A DNA stretch of 64,000 nt, from assembly GCA_947683425.1 (NCBI GenBank), contig CANTUQ010000333.1, positions 1-64,000 of the forward strand. Direction: 5' to 3'. The notes below the pieces were generated by a model that saw only the letters and a program-made list of their open reading frames with translations, was not told the DNA's origin and did no database searches. A program made the translations under genes and the position numbers. Position 1 is the stretch's first letter. The number at the start of each line of letters is the position of its first letter. Positions 1 through 11,380 of the stretch are shown here, one piece after another. Origin of the DNA: Excoecaria cochinchinensis (taxonomy: Eukaryota; Streptophyta; Magnoliopsida; Malpighiales; Euphorbiaceae).

Positions 1-167
1 GGTGAAATTTTGGATCCGAGTCCAATAATTCGGGAAAACTCGGTTGGAATAGCTATTGGAAGCTTGCCAGTCACAACGCATCGAAAATTGGCTTCGTCGG
101 AATCCGACGAATTTTTACGGATTTTCCTAGGGGTACCACTAGGGAAAATCGAGAAATCGTAAAAAGT
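1..167 (+). repeat. Representative 167-bp monomer (short form)
   Basis: Used here as the phase reference. Landmarks by monomer position: BamHI ggatcc 12-17; inverted arms ccgagt 16-21 and actcgg 38-43; HindIII aagctt 60-65; inverted arms ttcgtcgga 93-101 and tccgacgaa 103-111; AvrII cctagg 126-131; KpnI ggtacc 132-137; arms ccctag 125-130 and ctaggg 139-144; A-rich end with aaaatcgagaaatcg then taaaaagt. This first copy has small private changes (ctattgg, gccagtc, atcgaaaatt, gattttcc), and the same set recurs 1,205 bp downstream. Confidence 0.95.
93..111. repeat. Conserved 19-bp palindrome (representative copy)
   Basis: Arms ttcgtcgga and tccgacgaa are perfect reverse complements around a single a. 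It is kept in most monomers, the main decay being single CpG transitions such as ccgatgaa, cgtcagaat or tctgacg. In transcripts it could form a nine-pair stem, though with an impossibly short loop unless the inner pairs open. As DNA it is a symmetric protein-binding target. Function is not shown by the sequence. Confidence 0.9.
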
Positions 168-343
168 GGTGAAATTTTGGATCCGAGTGCAATAATTCGG
201 GAAAACTCGGTTGGAATAGCTACTGGAAGCTTGCCGGTCATAACGCATCGAGAATTGGCTTCGTCGGAATCCGACGAATTTTTACGGATTTCCCTAGGGG
301 TACCACTAGGGAAAATCACCGAAATCGAGAAATCGTAAAAAGT
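168..343 (+). repeat. Representative 176-bp monomer (long form)
   Basis: Same as the short form but with nine extra bases, accgaaatc, between aaaatc and gagaaatc near the monomer end. The tail therefore reads aaaatc, accgaaatc, gagaaatc, gt, a run of three short units each ending in aaatc. Long and short forms are interspersed in a non-random order that repeats with each higher-order unit. Confidence 0.95.
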
Positions 344-1613
344 GGTGAAATTTTTGATCCGAGTCCAATAATTCGGGAAAACTCGGTTGAAATAGCTACT
401 GGAAGCTTGCCGGTCACAACGCATCGAGAATTGGCTTCGTCGGAATCCGACGAATTTTTACGGATTTCCCTAGGGGTACCACTACGGAAAATCACCGAAA
501 TCGAGAAATCGTAAAAAGTGGTGAAATTTTGGATCCGAGTCCAATAATTCGGGAAAACTCGGTTGGAATAGCTACTGGAAGCTTGCCAGTCACAACGCAT
601 CGAGAATTGGCTTCGTCGGAATCCGACGAATTTTTACGGATTTCCCTAGGGGTACAACTAGGGAAAATCGAGAAATCGTAAAAAGTGGTGAAATTTTGGA
701 TCCGAGTCCAATAATTCGGGAAAACTCGGTTGGAATAGCTACTGGAAGCTTGCCGGTCACAACGCATCGAGAATTGGCTTCGTCGGAATCCGACGAATTT
801 TTACGGATTTCCCTAGGGGTACCACAAAGGAAAATCACCGAAATCGAGAAATCGTAAAGAGTGGTGAAATTTTGGATCCGAGTCCAATAATTCGGGAAAA
901 CTCGGTTGGAATAGCTACTGGAAGCTTGCCGGTCACAACGCATAGAGAATTGGCTTCGTCGGAATCCGACGAATTTTTACGGATTTCCCTAAGGGTACCA
1001 CTAGGGAAAATCGAGAAATCGTAAAAAGTGGTGAAATTTTGGATCCGAGTCCAATAATTCGGGTAAACTCGGTTGGAATAGCTACTGGAAGCTTGCCGGT
1101 CACAACGCATCGAGAATTGGCTTCGTCAGAATCCGAAGAATTTTTACGGATTTCCCCAGGGGTACCACTAGGGAAAATCACCGAAATCGAGAAATCCTAA
1201 AAAGTGGTGAAATTTTGGATCCGAGTCCAATAATTCGGGAAAACTCGGTTGGAATAGCTATTGGAAGCTTGCCAGTCACAACGCATCGAAAATTGGCTTC
1301 GTCGGAATCCGACGAATTTTTACGGATTTTCCTAGGGGTACCACTAGGGAAAATCGAGAAATCGTAAAAAGTGGTGAAATTTTGGATCCGAGTGCAATAA
1401 TTCGGGAAAACTCGGTTGGAATAGCTACTGGAAGCTTGCCGGTCACAACGCATCGAGAATTGGCTTCGTCGGAATCCGACGAATTTTTACGGATTTCCCT
1501 AGGGGTACCACTAGGGAAAATCACCGAAATTGAGAAATCGTAAAAAGTGGTGAAATTTTGGATCCGAGTCCAATAATTCGGGAAAACTCGGTTGGAATAG
1601 CTACTGGAAGCTA

Positions 1614-4600
1614 GCCGGTCACAACGCATCGAGAATTGGCTTCGTCGGAATCCGACGAATTTTTACGGATTTCCCTAGGGGTACCACTAGGGAAAATCAC
1701 CGAAATCGAGAAATCGTAAAAAGTGGTGAAATTTTGGATCCGAGTCCAATAATTCGGGAAAACTCGGTTGGAATAGCTACTGGAAGCTAGCCGGTCACAA
1801 CGCATCGAGAATTGGCTTCGTCGGAATCCGACGAATTTTTACGGATTTCCCTAAGGGTACCACTAGGGAAAATCGAGAAATCGTAAAAAGTGGTGAAATT
1901 TTGGATCCGAGTCCAATAATTCGGGACAACTCGGTTGGAATAGCTTCTGGAAGTTTGCCGGTCACAACGCATCGAGAATTGGCTTCGTCGGAATCCGACG
2001 AATTTTTACGGATTTCCCTAGGGGTACCACTAGGGAAAATCACCGAAATCGAGAAATCATAAAAAGTGGTGAAATTTTGGATCCGAGTCCAATAATTCGG
2101 GAAAACTCGGTTGGAATAGCTACTGGAAGCTTGCCGGTCACAACGCATCGAGAATTGGCTTCGTCGGAATCCGACGAATTTTTACGGATTTCCCTAGGGG
2201 TACCACTAGGGAAAATCACCGAAATCGAGAAATCGTAAAAAGTGGTGAAATTTTGGATCCGAGTCCAATAATTCAGGAAAACTCGGTTGGAATAGCTACT
2301 GGAAGCTTGCCGGTCACAACGCATCGAGAATTGGCTTCGTCGGAATCCGACGAATTTTTACGGATTTCCCTAAGGGTACCACTAGGGAAAATCGAGAAAT
2401 CGTAAAAAGTGGTGAAATTTTGGATTCGAGTCCAATAATTCGGGAAAACTCGGTTGGAATAGCTTCTGGAAGCTTGCTGGTCACAACGCATCGAGAATTG
2501 GCTTCGTCGGAATCCGACGAATTTTTAAGGATTTCCCTAGGGGTACCACTAGGGAAAATCACCGAAATCGAGAAATCGTAAAAAGTGGTGAAATTTTGGA
2601 TCCGAGTCCAATAATTCGGGAAAACTCGGTTGGAATAGCTACTGGTAGCTTGCCGGTCACAACGCATCGAGAATTGGCTTCGTTGGAAACCGACGAATTT
2701 TTACGGATTTCCCTAGGGGTACCACTAGATTAAATCACCAAAATCGAGAAATCGTAAAAAGTGGTGAAATTTTTGATCCGAGTCCAATAATTCGGGAAAA
2801 CTCGGTTAGAATAGCTACTGGAAGCTTGCCGGTCACAACGCATAGAGAATTGGCTTCGTCGGAATCTGACGAATTTTTACGGATTTCCCTAGGGGTACCA
2901 CTAGGGAAAATCGAGAAATCGTAAAAAGTGGTGAAATTTTGGATCCGAGTCCAATAATTCGGGAAAACTCGGTTGGAATAGATACTGGAAGCGTGCCGGT
3001 CACAACGCATCGAGAATTGGCTTCGTCGGAATCCGACGAATTTTTACGGATTTCCCTAGGGGTACCACTAGGGAAAATCAAGAAATCGTAAAAAGTGGTG
3101 AAATTTTGGATCCGAGTCCAATAATTCGGGAAAACTCGGTTGGAATAGCTACTGGAAGTTTGCCGGTCACAACGCATCGAGAATTGGCTTCGTCGGAATC
3201 CGACGAATTTTTACGGATTTCCCTAGGGGTACCACTAGGGAAAATCACCGAAATCGAGAAATCATAAAAAGTGGTGAAATTTTGGATCCGAGTCCAATAA
3301 TTCGGGAAAACTCGGTTGGAATAGCTACTGGAAGCTTGCCGGTCACAACGCATCGAGAATTGGCTTCGTCGGAATCCGACGAATTTTTACGGATTTCCCT
3401 AGGGGTACCACTAGGGAAAATCACCGAAATCGAGAAATCGTAAAAAGTGGTGAAATTTTGGATCCGAGTCCAATAATTCAGGAAAACTCGGTTGGAATAG
3501 CTACTGGAAGCTTGCCGGTCACAACGCATCGAGAATTGGCTTCGTCGGAATCCGACGAATTTTTACGGATTTCCCTAGGGGTACCACTACGGAAAATCAC
3601 CGAAATCGAGAAATCGTAAAAAGTGGTGAAATTTTGGATCCGAGTCCAATAATTCGGGAAAACTCGGTTGGAATAGCTACTGGAAGCTTGCCAGTCACAA
3701 CGCATCGAGAATTGGCTTCGTCGGAATCCGACGAATTTTTACGGATTTCCCTAGGGGTACAACTAGGGAAAATCGAGAAATCGTAAAAAGTGGTGAAATT
3801 TTGGATCCGAGTCCAATAATTCGGGTAAACTCGGTTGGAATAGCTACTGGAAGCTTGCCGGTCACAACGCACCGAGAATTGGCTTCGTCGGAATCCGACG
3901 AATTTTTACGGATTTCCCTAGGGGTACCACTAGGGAAAATCAAGAAATCGTAAAAAGTGGTGAAATTTTGGATCCGAGTCCAATAATTCGGGAAAACTCG
4001 TTTGGAATAGCTTCTGGAAGCTTGCCAGTCACAACGCATCGAGAATTGGCTTCGTCGGAATCCGACGAATTTTTACGGATTTCCCTAGGGGTACCACTAG
4101 GGAAAATCACCGAAATTGAGAAATCGTAAAAAGTGGTGAAATTTTGGATCCGAGTCCAATAATTCGGGAAAACTCGGTTGGAATAGCTACTGGAAGCTTG
4201 CCGGTCACAACGCATCGAGAATTGGCTTCGTCGGAATCCGACGAATTTTTACGGATTTCCCTAGGGGTACCACTAGGGAAAATCGAGAAATCGTAAAAAG
4301 TGTTGAAATTTTGGATCCGAGTCCAATAATTCGGGAAAACTCGGTTGGAATAGCTACTGGAAGCTTGCCGGTGACAACGCATCGAGAATTGGCTTCGTCG
4401 GAATCCGACGAATTTTTACGGATTTCCCTAGGGGTACCACTAGGGAAAATCACCGAAATCGAGAAATCGTAAAAAGTGGTGAAATTTTGGATCCGAGTCC
4501 AATAATTCGGGAAAACTCGGTTGGAATAGCTACTGGAAGCTTGCCGGTCACAACGCATCGAGAATTAGCTTCGTCGGAATCCGACGAATTTTTACGGATT

Positions 4601-4876
4601 TCCCTAGGGGTACAACTAGGGAAAATCGAAAAATCGTAAAAAGTGGTGAAATTTTGGATCCGAGTCCAATAATTCGGGAAAACTCGGTTGGAATAGCTAC
4701 TGGAAGCTTGCCGGTCACAACGCACCGAGAATTGGCTTCGTCGGAATCCGACGAATTTTTACGGATTTCCCTAGGGGTACCACTAGGGAAAATCGAGAAA
4801 TCATAAAAAGTGGTGAAATTTTGGATCCGAGTCCAATAATTCGGGAAAACTCGGTTGGAATAGCTTCTGGAAGCTT
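1614..4876. repeat. 3,263-bp 19-mer higher-order repeat, copy 1
   Basis: A unit of ten 176-bp and nine 167-bp monomers (arithmetically exact). Copy 1 matches copy 2 at offset 3,263 almost base for base. Private markers include ctagcc at 1785, gggacaactcgg near 1924, ttcaggaaaac at 2274, ttacg to ttaag near 2527, ccactagattaaatcacc near 2725, gatactggaagcgtgcc near 2980 and actcgtttgg near 3998. The left edge is set where identity to the other copy starts, after the differing ctactgg/gctagc at 1603-1613. Confidence 0.9.
2678..2694 (+). other. CENP-B-box-like 17-mer, best match
   Basis: Reads cttcgttggaaaccgac. Against the mammalian CENP-B box consensus YTTCGTTGGAARCGGGA it matches 14 of 17 positions, and 7 of the 9 positions regarded as essential (the CGGG part is CCGA). 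The ordinary monomer here, cttcgtcggaatccgac, matches 12 of 17. Since no CENP-B gene or species is known for this window, resemblance may be chance arising from the palindrome. Confidence 0.45.
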
Positions 4877-5940
4877 GCCGGTCACAACGCATCGAGAATT
4901 GGCTTCGTCGGAATCCGACGAATTTTTACGGATTTCCCTAGGGGTACCACTAGGGAAAATCACCGAAATCGAGAAATCGTAAAAAGTGGTGAAATTTTGG
5001 ATCCGAGTCCAATAATTCGGGAAAACTCGGTTGGAATAGCTACTGGAAGCTAGCCGGTCACAACGCATCGAGAATTGGCTTCGTCGGAATCCGACGAATT
5101 TTTACGGATTTCCCTAAGGGTACCACTAGGGAAAATCGAGAAATCGTAAAAAGTGGTGAAATTTTGGATCCGAGTCCAATAATTCGGGACAACTCGGTTG
5201 GAATAGCTTCTGGAAGTTTGCCGGTCACAACGCATCGAGAATTGGCTTCGTCGGAATCCGACGAATTTTTACGGATTTCCCTAGGGGTACCACTAGGGAA
5301 AATCACCGAAATCGAGAAATCATAAAAAGTGGTGAAATTTTGGATCCGAGTCCAATAATTCGGGAAAACTCGGTTGGAATAGCTACTGGAAGCTTGCCGG
5401 TCACAACGCATCGAGAATTGGCTTCGTCGGAATCCGACGAATTTTTACGGATTTCCCTAGGGGTACCACTAGGGAAAATCACCGAAATCGAGAAATCGTA
5501 AAAAGTGGTGAAATTTTGGATCCGAGTCCAATAATTCAGGAAAACTCGGTTGGAATAGCTACTGGAAGCTTGCCGGTCACAACGCATCGAGAATTGGCTT
5601 CGTCGGAATCCGACGAATTTTTACGGATTTCCCTAAGGGTACCACTAGGGAAAATCGAGAAATCGTAAAAAGTGGTGAAATTTTGGATCCGAGTCCAATA
5701 ATTCGGGAAAACTCGGTTGGAATAGCTTCTGGAAGCTTGCTGGTCACAACGCATCGAGAATTGGCTTCGTCGGAATCCGACGAATTTTTAAGGATTTCCC
5801 TAGGGGTACCACTAGGGAAAATCACCGAAATCGAGAAATCGTAAAAAGTGGTGAAATTTTGGATCCGAGTCCAATAATTCGGGAAAACTCGGTTGGAATA
5901 GCTACTGGTAGCTTGCCGGTCACAACGCATCGAGAATTGG

Positions 5941-5957
5941 CTTCGTTGGAAACCGAC
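5941..5957 (+). other. CENP-B-box-like 17-mer, duplicated best match
   Basis: Identical to the copy at 2678-2694 because it lies in the second 3,263-bp unit. The companion mutation ccactagattaaatc follows in the same monomer. Confidence 0.45.
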
Positions 5958-7548
5958 GAATTTTTACGGATTTCCCTAGGGGTACCACTAGATTAAATCA
6001 CCAAAATCGAGAAATCGTAAAAAGTGGTGAAATTTTTGATCCGAGTCCAATAATTCGGGAAAACTCGGTTAGAATAGCTACTGGAAGCTTGCCGGTCACA
6101 ACGCATAGAGAATTGGCTTCGTCGGAATCTGACGAATTTTTACGGATTTCCCTAGGGGTACCACTAGGGAAAATCGAGAAATCGTAAAAAGTGGTGAAAT
6201 TTTGGATCCGAGTCCAATAATTCGGGAAAACTCGGTTGGAATAGATACTGGAAGCGTGCCGGTCACAACGCATCGAGAATTGGCTTCGTCGGAATCCGAC
6301 GAATTTTTACGGATTTCCCTAGGGGTACCACTAGGGAAAATCGAGAAATCGTAAAAAGTGGTGAAATTTTGGATCCGAGTCCAATAATTCGGGAAAACTC
6401 GGTTGGAATAGCTACTGGAAGTTTGCCGGTCACAACGCATCGAGAATTGGCTTCGTCGGAATCCGACGAATTTTTACGGATTTCCCTAGGGGTACCACTA
6501 GGGAAAATCACCGAAATCGAGAAATCATAAAAAGTGGTGAAATTTTGGATCCGAGTCCAATAATTCGGGAAAACTCGGTTGGAATAGCTACTGGAAGCTT
6601 GCCGGTCACAACGCATCGAGAATTGGCTTCGTCGGAATCCGACGAATTTTTACGGATTTCCCTAGGGGTACCACTAGGGAAAATCACCGAAATCGAGAAA
6701 TCGTAAAAAGTGGTGAAATTTTGGATCCGAGTCCAATAATTCAGGAAAACTCGGTTGGAATAGCTACTGGAAGCTTGCCGGTCACAACGCATCGAGAATT
6801 GGCTTCGTCGGAATCCGACGAATTTTTACGGATTTCCCTAGGGGTACCACTACGGAAAATCACCGAAATCAAGAAATCGTAAAAAGTGGTGAAATTTTGG
6901 ATCCGAGTCCAATAATTCGGGAAAACTCGGTTGGAATAGCTACTGGAAGCTTGCCAGTCACAACGCATCGAGAATTGGCTTCGTCGGAATCCGACGAATT
7001 TTTACGGATTTCCCTAGGGGTACAACTAGGGAAAATCGAGAAATCGTAAAAAGTGGTGAAATTTTGGATCCGAGTCCAATAATTCGGGTAAACTCGGTTG
7101 GAATAGCTACTGGAAGCTTGCCGGTCACAACGCACCGAGAATTGGCTTCGTCGGAATCCGACGAATTTTTACGGATTTCCCTAGGGGTACCACTAGGGAA
7201 AATCAAGAAATCGTAAAAAGTGGTGAAATTTTGGATCCGAGTCCAATAATTCGGGAAAACTCGTTTGGAATAGCTTCTGGAAGCTTGCCAGTCACAACGC
7301 ATCGAGAATTGGCTTCGTCGGAATCCGACGAATTTTTACGGATTTCCCTAGGGGTACCACTAGGGAAAATCACCGAAATTGAGAAATCGTAAAAAGTGGT
7401 GAAATTTTGGATCCGAGTCCAATAATTCGGGAAAACTCGGTTGGAATAGCTACTGGAAGCTTGCCGGTCACAACGCATCGAGAATTGGCTTCGTCGGAAT
7501 CCGACGAATTTTTACGGATTTCCCTAGGGGTACCACTAGGGAAAATCG

Positions 7549-7570
7549 GGAACCGTTCGTAAATCGTAAA
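7549..7570. other. Non-satellite micro-insertion inside a monomer tail
   Basis: Where every other monomer reads aaaatcgagaaatcgtaaaaag, this one reads aaaatcg, then ggaaccgttcgtaaatcg, then taaaag. The net gain is nine bases. The text ggaaccgttcg occurs nowhere else that I can see in the window. It lies in copy 2 of the 3,263-bp repeat and is absent from copy 1 (about 4283), so it arose after that duplication. The flanks (gtgttg just downstream) are those of the parent copy. Confidence 0.85.
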
Positions 7571-8148
7571 AGTGTTGAAATTTTGGATCCGAGTCCAATA
7601 ATTCGGGAAAACTCGGTTGGAATAGCTACTGGAAGCTTGCCGGTGACAACGCATCGAGAATTGGCTTCGTCGGAATCCGACGAATTTTTACGGATTTCCC
7701 TAGGGGTACCACTAGGGAAAATCACCGAAATCGAGAAATCGTAAAAAGTGGTGAAATTTTGGATCCGAGTCCAATAATTCGGGAAAACTCGATTGGAATA
7801 GCTACTGGAAGCTTGCCGGTCACAACGCATCGAGAATTAGCTTCGTCGGAATCCGACGAATTTTTACGGATTTCCCTAGGGGTACAACTAGGGAAAATCG
7901 AAAAATCGTAAAAAGTGGTGAAATTTTGGATCCGAGTCCAATAATTCGGGAAAACTCGGTTGGAATAGCTACTGGAAGCTTGCCGGTCACAACGCACCGA
8001 GAATTGGCTTCGTCGGAATCCGACGAATTTTTACGGATTTCCCTATGGGTACCACTAGGGAAAATCGAGAAATCATAAAAAGTGGTGAAATTTTGGATCC
8101 GAGTCCAATAATTCGGGAAAACTCGGTTGGAATAGCTTCTGGAAGCTT

Positions 8149-8930
8149 GCCGGTCACAACGCATCGAGAATAGGCTTCGTCGGAATCCGACGAATTTTTA
8201 CGGATTTCCCTAGGGGTACCACTAGGGAAAATCACCGAAATCGAGAAATCGTAAAAAGTGGTGAAATTTTGGATCCGAGTCCAATAATTCGGGAAAACTC
8301 GGTTGGAATAGCTACTGGAAGCTTGCCGGTCACAACGCATCGAGAATTGGCTTCGTCGGAATCCGACGAATTTTTACGGATTTCCCTAGGGGTACCACTA
8401 CGGAAAATAACCGAAATCGAGAAATCGTAAAAAGTGATGAAATTTTGGATCCGAGTCCAATAATTCGGGAAAACTCGGTTGGAATAGCTACTGAAAGCTT
8501 GCCGGTCACAACGCATCGAGAATTGGCTTCGTCGGAATCCGACGAATTTTTACGGATTTCCCTAGGGGTACCACTAGGGAAAATCACCGAAATCGAGAAA
8601 TCGTAAAAAGTGGTGAAATTTTGGATCCGAGTCCAATAATTCGGGAAAACTCGGTTGGAATACCTACTGGAAGCTTGCCAGTCACAACGCATCGAGAATT
8701 GGCTTCGTCGGAATCCGACGAATTTTTACGGATTTCCCTAGGGGTACCACTAGGGAAAATCACCGAAATCGAGAAATCGTAAAAAGTGGTGAAATTTTGG
8801 ATCCGAGTCCAATAATTCGGGAAAACTCGGTTGGAATACCTACTGGAAGCTTGCCGGTCACAACGCATCGAGAATTGGCTCGTCGGAATCCGACGAATTT
8901 TTACGGATTTCCCTAGGGGTACCACTAGGG
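8149..8930. repeat. Transition block of mainly 176-bp monomers
   Basis: A short run of long-form monomers without a clear higher-order period. It contains ccactacgg at about 8397 and then variants not seen to the left: gaatacctactgg at 8659 and 8836, and actgaaagc at 8492. One monomer has a single-base deletion in the central palindrome flank (ggctcgtcgg at 8877-8886). Confidence 0.7.
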
Positions 8931-9650
8931 AAAATCATCGAAATCGAGAAATCGTAAAAAGTGGTAAAATTTTGGATCCGAGTCCAATAATTCGGGAAAA
9001 CTCGGTTGGAATAGCTACTGGAAGCTTGCCGGTCACAACGCATCGAGAATTGGCTTCGTCGGAATCCGATGAATTTTTACGGATTTCCCTAAGGGTACCA
9101 CTAGGGAAAATCGAGAAATCGTAAAAAGTGGTGAAATTTTGGATCCGAGTCCAATAATTCGGGAAAACTCGGTTGGAATAGCTACTGAAAGCTTGCCGGT
9201 CACAACGCATCGAGAATTGGCTTCGTCGGAATCCGACGAATTTTTACGGATTTCCCTAGGGGTACCACTAGGGAAAATCACCGAAATCGAGAAATCGTAA
9301 AAAGTGGTGAAATTTTGGATCCGAGTCCAATAATTCGGGAAAACTCGGTTGGAATAGCTACTGAAAGCTTGCCGGTCACAACGCATCGAGAATTGGCTTC
9401 GTCGGAATCCGATGAATTTTTACGGATTTCCCTAAGGGTACCACTAGGGAAAATCGAGAAATCGTAAAAAGTGGTGAAATTTTGGATCCGAGTCCAATAA
9501 TTCGGGAAAACTCGGTTGGAATAGCTACTGAAAGCTTGCCGGTCACAACGCATCGAGAATTGGCTTCGTCGGAATCCGACGAATTTTTACGGATTTCCCT
9601 AGGGGTACCACTAGGGAAAATCACCGAAATCGAGAAATCGTAAAAAGTGG
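8930..9650. repeat. 343-bp dimer higher-order repeat, about two copies
   Basis: Alternating 167- and 176-bp monomers repeat every 343 bp. The pair of markers ccgatgaattttt with ccctaaggg occurs at about 9067 and 9410, and actgaaagc at 9186, 9362 and 9529. The rare ggtaaaatttt at 8965 and 9651 is 686 bp (two dimers) apart. The flanking monomers to the right keep the alternation but lose the private markers. Confidence 0.8.
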
Positions 9651-11380
9651 TAAAATTTTGGATCCGAGTCCAATAATTCGGGAAAACTCGGTTGGAATAG
9701 CTACTGGAAGCTTGCCGGTCACAACGCATCGAGAATTGGCTTCGTCGGAATCCGACGAATTTTTACGGATTTCCCTAGGGGTACCACTATGGAAAATCGA
9801 GAAATCGTAAAAAGTGGTGAAATTTTGGATCCGAGTCCAATAATTCGGGAAACCACGGTTGGAATAGCTACTGGAAGCTTGCCGGTCACAACGCATCGAG
9901 AATTGGCTTCGTCGGAATCCGACGAATTTTTACGGATTTCCCTAGGGGTACCACTAGGGAAAATCGAGAAATCGTAAAAAGTGGTGAAATTTTGGATCCG
10001 AGTCCAATAATTCGGGAAAACTCGGTTGGAATAGCTACTGGAAGCTTGCCGGTCACAACGCATCGAAAATTGACTTCGTCGGAATCCGACGAATTTTTAC
10101 GGATTTCCCTAGGGGTACCTCTAGAGAAAATCACCGAAATCGAGAAATCGTAAAAAGTGGTGAAATTTTGGATCCGAGTCCAATAATTCGGGAAAACTCG
10201 GATGGAATAGCTACTGGAAGCTTGCCGGTCACAACGCATCGAGAATTGGTTTCGTCGGAATCCGACGAATTTTTACGGATTTCCCTAATGGTACCACTAG
10301 GGAAAATCGAGAAATCGTAAAAAGTGGTGAAATTTTGGATCCGAGTCCAATAATTCGGGAAAACTCGGTTGGAATAGCTACTGGATGCTTGCCGGTCACA
10401 ACGCATCGAGAATTGGCTTCGTCGGAATCCGACGAATTTTTACGGATTTCCCTAGGGGTACCACAAGGGAAAATCACCGAAATCGAGAAATCGTAAAAAG
10501 TGGTGAAATTTTGGATCCGAGTCCAATAATTCGGGAAAACTCGGTTGGAATAGCTACTGGAAGCTTGCCGGTCACAACGCATCGAGAATTGGCTTCGTCG
10601 GAATCCAACGAATTTTTACGGATTTCCCTAGGGGTACCACTAGGGAAAATCGAGAAATCGTAAAAAGTGGTGAAATTTTGGATCCGAGTCCAATAATTCG
10701 GGAAAACTCGGTTGGAATAGCTACTGGAAGCTTGCCGGTCACAACGCATCGAGAATTGGTTTCGTCAGAATCCGACGAATTTTTACGGATTTCCCTAGGG
10801 TACCACTAGAGAAAATCACCGAAATCGAGAAATCGTAAAAAGTGGTGAAATTTTTGATCCGAGTCCAATAATTCGGGAAAACTCGGATGGAATAGCTACT
10901 GGAAGCTTGCCGGTCACAACGCATCGAGAATTGGCTTCGTCGGAATCCGACGAATTTTTACGGATTTCCCTGGGGGTACCACTAGAGAAAATCACCGAAA
11001 TCGAGAAATCGTAAAAAGTGGTGAAATTTTGGATCCGAGTCCAATAATTCGGGAAAACTTGGTTGGAATAGCTACTGGAAGCTTTCCGGTCACAACGCAT
11101 CGAGAATTGGCTTCGTCGGAATCCGACGAATTTTTACGGATTTCCCTAGGGGTACCACTAGGGAAAATCGAGAAATCGTAAAAAGTGTTGAAATTTTGGA
11201 TCCGAGTCCAATAATTCGGGAAAACTCGGTTGGAATAGCTACTGGAAGCTTGCCGGTCACAACGCATCGAGAATTGGCTTCGTCGGAATCCGACGAATTT
11301 TTACGGATTTCCCTAAGGGTACCACTAGGGAAAATCGAGAAATCGTAAAAAGTGGTGAAATTTTCGATCCGAGTCCAATA
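9650..11380. repeat. Mixed 167/176-bp monomers without clear higher-order unit
   Basis: About ten monomers in no order that I could see repeated at close range. Notable variants are the first ctaatggtacc of the window (10284), actagagaaaatc (about 10122, 10807, 10983), actcggatgg (10197, 10885) and a single-base loss in ccctaggg/taccac at 10796-10802. These variants return in the blocks between 12 and 36 kb, so this stretch belongs to the central subfamily rather than to the 0-8 kb one. Confidence 0.7.

Larger units (their letters stand above)
1..1613. repeat. Left-edge block, partial 1,205-bp 7-mer higher-order repeat
   Basis: Bases 1 to about 400 recur at 1206 to about 1610. Diagnostic shared variants are ctattgg, the gccagtc/atcgaaaatt pair, and gagtgcaat at 186 and 1391. 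The period fits four 176-bp plus three 167-bp monomers. A second relation runs from about 316-820 to 3421-3925 (offset 3,105), marked by ccactacgg (485 and 3590) and ggtacaacta (651 and 3756), linking this block to the following 19-mer. Confidence 0.8.
4877..8148. repeat. 3,263-bp 19-mer higher-order repeat, copy 2 (with 9-bp insert)
   Basis: Direct tandem neighbour of copy 1. All its private markers recur at +3,263, then at +3,272 after a net 9-bp insertion at 7549-7570. I noticed only about half a dozen other differences (for example at 2424/5687, about 3080/6343, about 3607/6870, 4529/7791 and 4777/8045), so the two copies are well over 99% identical and the duplication is recent. A third copy would begin at 8149 but loses identity within about one monomer (aagctt instead of gctagc near 8322). 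Confidence 0.9.
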
